From NCBI GenBank assembly GCA_964574935.1, contig CAZNOZ010000012.1, forward strand, positions 1 through 64,000: DNA of 64,000 nt, given 5' to 3'. Source of the DNA: JBBECE01 sp964574935. GTDB lineage: Bacteria > Pseudomonadota > Alphaproteobacteria > Rhizobiales > Devosiaceae. How positions within the stretch are numbered: position 1 is the first letter of the stretch; each line of letters starts with the position of its first letter. This document shows positions 59,692 to 64,000 of the stretch, piece after piece. The notes beneath the pieces are model-generated. The model was not told where the DNA came from and ran no database searches. It saw only the letters and a program-made list of their open reading frames with translations. The position numbers and the translations under genes were made by a program.

Positions 59692-62210
59692 GGGTTGCCC
59701 GCCGCCTCGTTGAGCATTGCCTCGGCCGCCTCGGCGAGCACCGATTCGCGGCCCTCGCCGAACACCGGCTCCTTGCCGATCTCGAGCATCACCGGTACCG
59801 CAAGAGGGGAGATTCGGTCCAGTGGCCGGTGCACGATGTGGCGACGGATGCGTTTCAGGCACGCACCGAGCCGCTCGATGTCGAGCAACCCGCGGGCGGC
59901 GTCGCGGCGGGTCGCCTGAATGAGCACATGGTCCGGCTCGTGCTCGTACAGCACGTCGTAGATGAGATCGGAGGACACGGTGATCTGGCGGCCGGTTTTT
60001 TCCAGGCCGGGGTGGCGGCGCTGGATGAGCCCGGCGATGATCGCGCAGTTGCGGAACGTGCGGCGCATGAGCGAGGATTCGAGGAGCCAGGATTCGAGAT
60101 CGTCGCCGAGCATGTCCTCGTCGAACAGCGCGTCGAGCGACAGGCGATCGCGCGCGATCATCGAATTGAGATCGGAAGCGCACCACACCGCCAGCGCATA
60201 TTCGGACGCAACGAAACCGAGGGGGCGGCTCCCGGCGCGCTCCAGGCGACGGGTAAGCAGCATGCCCAGGGTCTGGTGGGCGAGCCTTCCCTCGAAGGGG
60301 TAGCAGACCAGGTAGTGCTGATCGGTATGGGGGAAGGTCTCGATCAGGAGGCTTTCGGTGCCGGGAAGCGACGAGAACGCGCGCTGCAGTTCAAGCCATT
60401 CACGCACCTGCGCCGGCAGGCGGCGCCACTCGGCCGGATGGGCCAGGGTCTCGCGCACGCGCTCGGCGAGATAGGTCGACAGTGGGAATTTGCCGCCCAT
60501 GTAGCTGGGAATCTTCGGGTTGGAGGCGCTGGCGCGGGAAACGTAGGCCTCGTTGTCCCTGAGCGCCTCGAAGGCAACGATCTCGCCGCCGAACAGGAAC
60601 GTATCGCCCGGCATCAGGGTGGTGAAGAAGTACTCTTCCATTTCACCCAGCACTCTGCCGCCGCGGCCGATCGGGCCGGTGGTGGCCCCGTGCTTGTGGC
60701 CCCGGCCCCGCACGAGGCGGACCTTGACCATCGGCTCCTCGATGATGGTGCCGACATTGAGCCGGTACTGTCGGGCGACGCCGGGGTGGGCGATGCGCCA
60801 GCGTCCCTCGTCGGTGCGCCGCAGGCGGGCGTAGTGCTCGTAGGATCGCAAGGCATAGCCGCCGGTGGCGACAAACTCGACGACCCTGTCGAACAGCTCC
60901 CGGGGGAGGTTCCGATAGGGCCAGGCGGACGTGATTTCGTCATAGAGCTCGCCTGGCTCGAAGGGTCCGGCGCAGGCCATGCCGAGCACGTGTTGGGCGA
61001 GGACGTCGAGGCCGCCCTCGATGGGATCGGGGGAATCCTGGACCCCCTCCCCCACGGCGGCCTGGGCGGCTTCGCATTCGAGCACTTCGAAGCGGTTGGC
61101 GGGCACCAGCAGCGCCTTTGAAGGCTCCTCGAGTCGGTGATTGGCGCGCCCGATGCGCTGGATGAGGCGCGAGGCGCCCTTGGGGGCGCCGATCTGAATG
61201 ACGAGATCGACATCGCCCCAGTCGATGCCCAGATCGAGGGTCGAGGTGGCCACTACCGCGCGCAGACGGCCGGCCGCCATGGCCGCCTCGACCTTGCGGC
61301 GCTGGGCGACGCTCAGCGAGCCGTGATGCAGGGCGATGGCGAGGCTGTCCTCGTTGGCGTCCCAGAGCATCTGGAAGAGCATCTCGGCCTGCGAGCGCGT
61401 GTTGACGAACAACAGCGAGGTGCGGTGGCGCTTGACGATCTCGTAGAGTTCCGGGATCGCGTAGGCAGCCGAATGGCCGGCCCAGGGCACACGGTCGGCG
61501 CTGGCAAGGATGTCGACGGCGGGCGCGGCGCCGCCGCCGGTCTCGATCAGCCGGACCTTGTCGCTACCGGTGGTGGTGCCAATCCACTCCGCGATGAGAT
61601 CGGGCCGGGCGACGGTCGCCGAAAGGGCGCTGGTGGTCAGCGACGGGGCGAGCCTTTTTAGTCGCGCCAGGCCGAGCGCCATCAGGTCGCCGCGCTTGGA
61701 GATCACAAGCGAATGCAATTCGTCGAGCACCAGGCGCCTGAGCGGGGAAAACAATCGCGCCGCATCGCGATGGCTGATCATCAATGCCAGCTGCTCGGGG
61801 GTGGTCATCAGGATGTTGGGCGGGTTGTGACGCTGGCGCTGTTTGCGGTGTGCGGGGGTGTCGCCGGTGCGCGTTTCGACGGAAATGGGCAGCCCCATCT
61901 CGGTGATCGGGTCCATCAGGTTGCGCGCCACATCGACGGCCAGGGCCTTGAGCGGCGACAGGTAAAGCGTGTGCAGACCGGCCCGCGGTTCGGCGATCAG
62001 GGCCTCGAGAGAGGGCAGGAATCCAGCCAGGGTTTTGCCGGCTCCGGTGGGGGCGATCAGAAGTGCCGAGGCGCCTTCGGCAGCGGCCTCGAGCATCTCG
62101 AGCTGATGCGCCCGGGGGACCCAGCCGCGGGCCGTAAACCATTCCGCAACCGGCTTGCTGAGGCGCCAGCGGCCGTCGAGGAAGTCAAATTGTGCCGAAT
62201 TGGTCGCCAT
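59688..62210 (-). CDS. Ligase-associated DEXH-box DNA helicase (Lhr-like)
   Basis: An 840-residue superfamily 2 helicase of the Lhr class. LLIAPTGAGKTLAGFLPSLEAL near residue 47 is Walker A, TTPEQLALM motif Ib, LVLDELHSL the DEXH box, LSATVARPD motif III, VVATSTLDLGIDWGDVDLVIQIGAPKG and RLIQRIGRANHR motifs V and VI. A winged helix and the Lhr core follow. ATG at 62210 is chosen; an ATG at 62264 is possible, both with weak ribosome sites. It acts with PdeM in DNA repair. Confidence 0.94.
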   Translation of the reverse strand: MATNSAQFDFLDGRWRLSKPVAEWFTARGWVPRAHQLEMLEAAAEGASALLIAPTGAGKTLAGFLPSLEALIAEPRAGLHTLYLSPLKALAVDVARNLMDPITEMGLPISVETRTGDTPAHRKQRQRHNPPNILMTTPEQLALMISHRDAARLFSPLRRLVLDELHSLVISKRGDLMALGLARLKRLAPSLTTSALSATVARPDLIAEWIGTTTGSDKVRLIETGGGAAPAVDILASADRVPWAGHSAAYAIPELYEIVKRHRTSLLFVNTRSQAEMLFQMLWDANEDSLAIALHHGSLSVAQRRKVEAAMAAGRLRAVVATSTLDLGIDWGDVDLVIQIGAPKGASRLIQRIGRANHRLEEPSKALLVPANRFEVLECEAAQAAVGEGVQDSPDPIEGGLDVLAQHVLGMACAGPFEPGELYDEITSAWPYRNLPRELFDRVVEFVATGGYALRSYEHYARLRRTDEGRWRIAHPGVARQYRLNVGTIIEEPMVKVRLVRGRGHKHGATTGPIGRGGRVLGEMEEYFFTTLMPGDTFLFGGEIVAFEALRDNEAYVSRASASNPKIPSYMGGKFPLSTYLAERVRETLAHPAEWRRLPAQVREWLELQRAFSSLPGTESLLIETFPHTDQHYLVCYPFEGRLAHQTLGMLLTRRLERAGSRPLGFVASEYALAVWCASDLNSMIARDRLSLDALFDEDMLGDDLESWLLESSLMRRTFRNCAIIAGLIQRRHPGLEKTGRQITVSSDLIYDVLYEHEPDHVLIQATRRDAARGLLDIERLGACLKRIRRHIVHRPLDRISPLAVPVMLEIGKEPVFGEGRESVLAEAAEAMLNEAAGNP

Positions 62211-62313
62211 TTTACGATTTGTTGCCGCATTGAAGGCGTCGCGGTGGACTTCGACCGCCTGCATCGTGACATGTTCGCGTGTTGGCGCAAGCTGCGAAGG
62301 AGCCCCAGGCAGA

Positions 62314-62994
62314 ATGCCGGATCGGGTGAGCGGCAGATTTGACGACGCGGTCGACGACATCCGCAGGATGGCGGTGAAGCTGGCCGGGGTCGAGCAGGGT
62401 AGGCTGTTGTTCGGTATCGCCGGCGGTCCCGGCACCGGCAAGTCGCGCCTTGCCGAGGCCATCGCCGAGGCGGTCTGGCCGGCGTTGCCCGCACAGGTGA
62501 TCCCGATGGACGGATTTCACATGCGGCACAAGAAACTGCAGCAGCTCGGCATCGCCGGTGACAAGGGCGCGCCGCACACCTTCGAGGCCGACAAATTCGT
62601 CACCTTCATCGGCGAGCTCGGAAGCGCAACCCGGCCGGTGCCGGGGCCGGCCTATTCGCGGGAGTTCGAAGACGTGCTGCCGGACGCCTATGTCGTCTCG
62701 CGCAGGGACAGGTTGCTGATTGTGGAGGGCAACTACCTCCTGCTCGACGCGTCGCCATGGGACCTGCTCAAGGACATGTTCGATCTCACCATCTTCCTGG
62801 AGATCGACCGAGAGATCGCGCGGACGCGACTGATGGCGCGGCATGCCGAGCACGGACTGTTTTCGAACGCGCACATCGAGCGCCATGTCGAGGAGGTCGA
62901 CATGGCGAATTTCGATCTGGTGCAAGGCTCGGCGGATCGCGCCGATCTGATCCTGGAAATCACCGAGACGCAGGACGCCCAAGCTGTTCGGTGA
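62314..62994 (+). CDS. Uridine/panthothenate-kinase-like P-loop kinase (FrcK-like)
   Basis: A 226-residue kinase-fold protein: FGIAGGPGTGKSRLAEAIAEAV near residue 32 is Walker A, VIPMDGFHM near 65 binds substrate, RLLIVEGNYLLLDASPW near 129 and EIDREIARTRLMARH near 158 complete the family pattern of uridine and pantothenate kinases. Rhizobial FrcK, linked to the fructose importer FrcBCA, is of this type. GAAGGAG precedes ATG 62314; the longer frame to 62155 overlaps the helicase. Substrate unknown: nucleoside or sugar. Confidence 0.87.
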   Translation: MPDRVSGRFDDAVDDIRRMAVKLAGVEQGRLLFGIAGGPGTGKSRLAEAIAEAVWPALPAQVIPMDGFHMRHKKLQQLGIAGDKGAPHTFEADKFVTFIGELGSATRPVPGPAYSREFEDVLPDAYVVSRRDRLLIVEGNYLLLDASPWDLLKDMFDLTIFLEIDREIARTRLMARHAEHGLFSNAHIERHVEEVDMANFDLVQGSADRADLILEITETQDAQAVR

Positions 62995-62997
62995 CGC

Positions 62998-63672
62998 TCA
63001 GGCGGGCGGAAATTTCGACAACCGGTCGGCCAGACGAATCGGCTCGGGCAACCGATAGCGCGTCAGGCACCGCAGGACGATCGCCACCGCGGTTTCGTGG
63101 CCCACCCGATGGCCCGGGGATACGAACAGGGGGCGGACGTTGGCGCGGCTGCGCAGCACCGTTCCGATGCGCTCACCCCGCTCATCGAGCGAAGTGGCAT
63201 CCCCTTTGTCGCGGCCCGGTTCCTCGAACTCACCGATCAGGCGCGATTTGGCGACGCCGATGCTCGGCACGCCGGTGATCAGCCCCAAATGGGCGCCGAT
63301 ACCGATCCGGCGCGGATGGGCGTAGCCCTGCCCGTCGACCAAGAGCAGATCCGGGGCTTCAGGCAATGCCGCCAGCGCCTCGAGAATGACCGGGAGCTCG
63401 CGGAACGACAGATAGCCAGGCACGTAGGGGAACTGGGGCGGCTGCTCGGCGGTGGCCGCGTCGCGAAAGGCCAGGGTCGCGTAGTCGAGAACCACGGCGG
63501 AGGCGCGGCAGAGATTGCGCCGGCGCGAATAGCCGACATCAACCCCCGCAACGGTGCGGATCGGTCCGAGCCGATCACGAATGACCAGCCGATCGCGCAG
63601 TGCCTCCTGAATGGCGCGGGCCTCAGCGAGGTTCGCGGGCGGGGACCCGGCGCTCTTGAGGGCGGGAATCAT
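62998..63672 (-). CDS. nfi: Endonuclease V (deoxyinosine 3' endonuclease)
   Basis: A 224-residue endonuclease V, which nicks DNA near deoxyinosine. Catalytic blocks are intact: VAGVDVGYS (Asp near residue 43), YVPGYLSFRELP (Tyr and Glu near 83), LLLVDGQGYAHPRRIG (Asp near 110) and LFVSPGHRVGHETA. ATG at 63672 is used; GTG at 63687 is an alternative. Convergent with the kinase gene, with only 3 bases between stops. Confidence 0.94.
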   Translation of the reverse strand: MIPALKSAGSPPANLAEARAIQEALRDRLVIRDRLGPIRTVAGVDVGYSRRRNLCRASAVVLDYATLAFRDAATAEQPPQFPYVPGYLSFRELPVILEALAALPEAPDLLLVDGQGYAHPRRIGIGAHLGLITGVPSIGVAKSRLIGEFEEPGRDKGDATSLDERGERIGTVLRSRANVRPLFVSPGHRVGHETAVAIVLRCLTRYRLPEPIRLADRLSKFPPA

Positions 63673-63723
63673 CAATCGAGCTTGCACCCCGGGAAGCCGG
63701 TGGGCAAGGCGGTTGCGCCGTGG

Positions 63724-64000
63724 CTACGTCGGTGGCATCGCGCGCCCCCGCCGCCACAGGCGCCAGGCCGCCACGACGCCCCAGACCATGACCGCGGTCG
63801 AGACCACAGCCGCGGGCACGCCGGCAGCGCCGGGGACGGCCACGGAGAGATTGTAGGCCGCGTGCCAGAGGGCGACGGCCAGGATGCTGCGCCCGGTGAT
63901 CAAGTAGAGATCGGTGAGCACGAAGGCGCCGAGGACGAGCCCGATCAACCAGCCGATCAGGCCCGGGCCGATCAGCCCGGCCAATGTCTGGTTGATCAGG
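63724..64000 (-). CDS. CPBP-type intramembrane protease, C-terminal part (cut by window edge)
   Basis: The frame runs off the right edge; 91 codons are visible. It has two or three membrane segments (LIGWLIGLVLGAFVLTDLYLI, SILAVALWHAAYNLSVA, VSTAVMVWGVVAAW). LWHAAYNL is the last conserved HxxxN motif of CPBP (CAAX-type) proteases, with the preceding Glu motifs expected outside the window. The residue encoded by TTG at 63984 is not a start. Family call rests on this one motif. Confidence 0.6.
   Translation of the reverse strand, partial: LINQTLAGLIGPGLIGWLIGLVLGAFVLTDLYLITGRSILAVALWHAAYNLSVAVPGAAGVPAAVVSTAVMVWGVVAAWRLWRRGRAMPPT

Overview
The window is a 64 kb piece of a GC-rich chromosome from an alphaproteobacterium, most likely of the order Hyphomicrobiales (Rhizobiales). 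The evidence is the alphaproteobacterial ALA synthase (hemA), the rhizobial block murA / DUF2948 / hisD / UPF0262 / LMW-phosphatase / infA / maf / yacG / tRNA-Phe, a PodJ-type polar organiser with Sel1 repeats, the LacI-family regulator directly upstream of pckA (PckR arrangement), and yejBEF plus its binding protein. It is a scaffold, not finished sequence: three runs of exactly 100 N (29462-29561, 44853-44952, 46808-46907) mark contig joins. Genes are dense and mostly in short operons. I see no rRNA, CRISPR array, insertion sequence or phage.

Region 1 (1-25,060) is a carbohydrate and central-carbon zone. Two Gfo/Idh/MocA oxidoreductases, a DUF3237 protein and a flavin monooxygenase point right. 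A cytosolic GH95 alpha-L-fucosidase-type hydrolase is divergent from a CUT1 sugar importer (binding protein and two permeases, no ATPase). A leftward operon encodes a CUT2 importer resembling FrcBCA, a zinc alcohol dehydrogenase and an alpha/beta hydrolase, under a divergent GntR-family regulator. Then come a LacI-family PckR-like regulator, two palindromic operators and pckA; aceA with a translationally coupled small ORF; a divergent ScfR/RamB-type regulator; and a zinc dehydrogenase plus KduD-like SDR pair. Together these look like oligosaccharide and sugar-acid uptake and oxidation next to the gluconeogenesis/glyoxylate switch.

Region 2 (25,240-31,310) is housekeeping: tRNA-Phe, yacG, maf, infA, a fused UPF0262-LMW phosphatase, hisD, DUF2948, murA, a small basic protein and tRNA-Thr. 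Region 3 (31,430-42,960) has yejBEF plus a peptide-binding protein followed by an unusual Mur-ligase-like gene with a cysteine-rich tail, a sugar dehydrogenase/AraD1 pair, a DMT exporter and an MscS channel.

Region 4 (43,020-49,090) is the most unusual part: a leftward five-gene set of two paralogous sulfotransferase-like P-loop proteins and three paralogous acyltransferase-like proteins with an HALxEG motif, next to hemA. It resembles in logic the sulfotransferase plus acyltransferase sets that build sulfated acyl-lipids, and is my best candidate for an undescribed system.

Region 5 (49,236-64,000) carries hemA, a CDF metal exporter, a FixJ-like regulator whose receiver lacks the phospho-acceptor aspartate, mscL, podJ, a TauE/TIGR02186/DUF3429 membrane set, the PdeM/Lhr-type DNA-damage pair, a FrcK-like kinase, endonuclease V and a truncated CPBP-type membrane protease.
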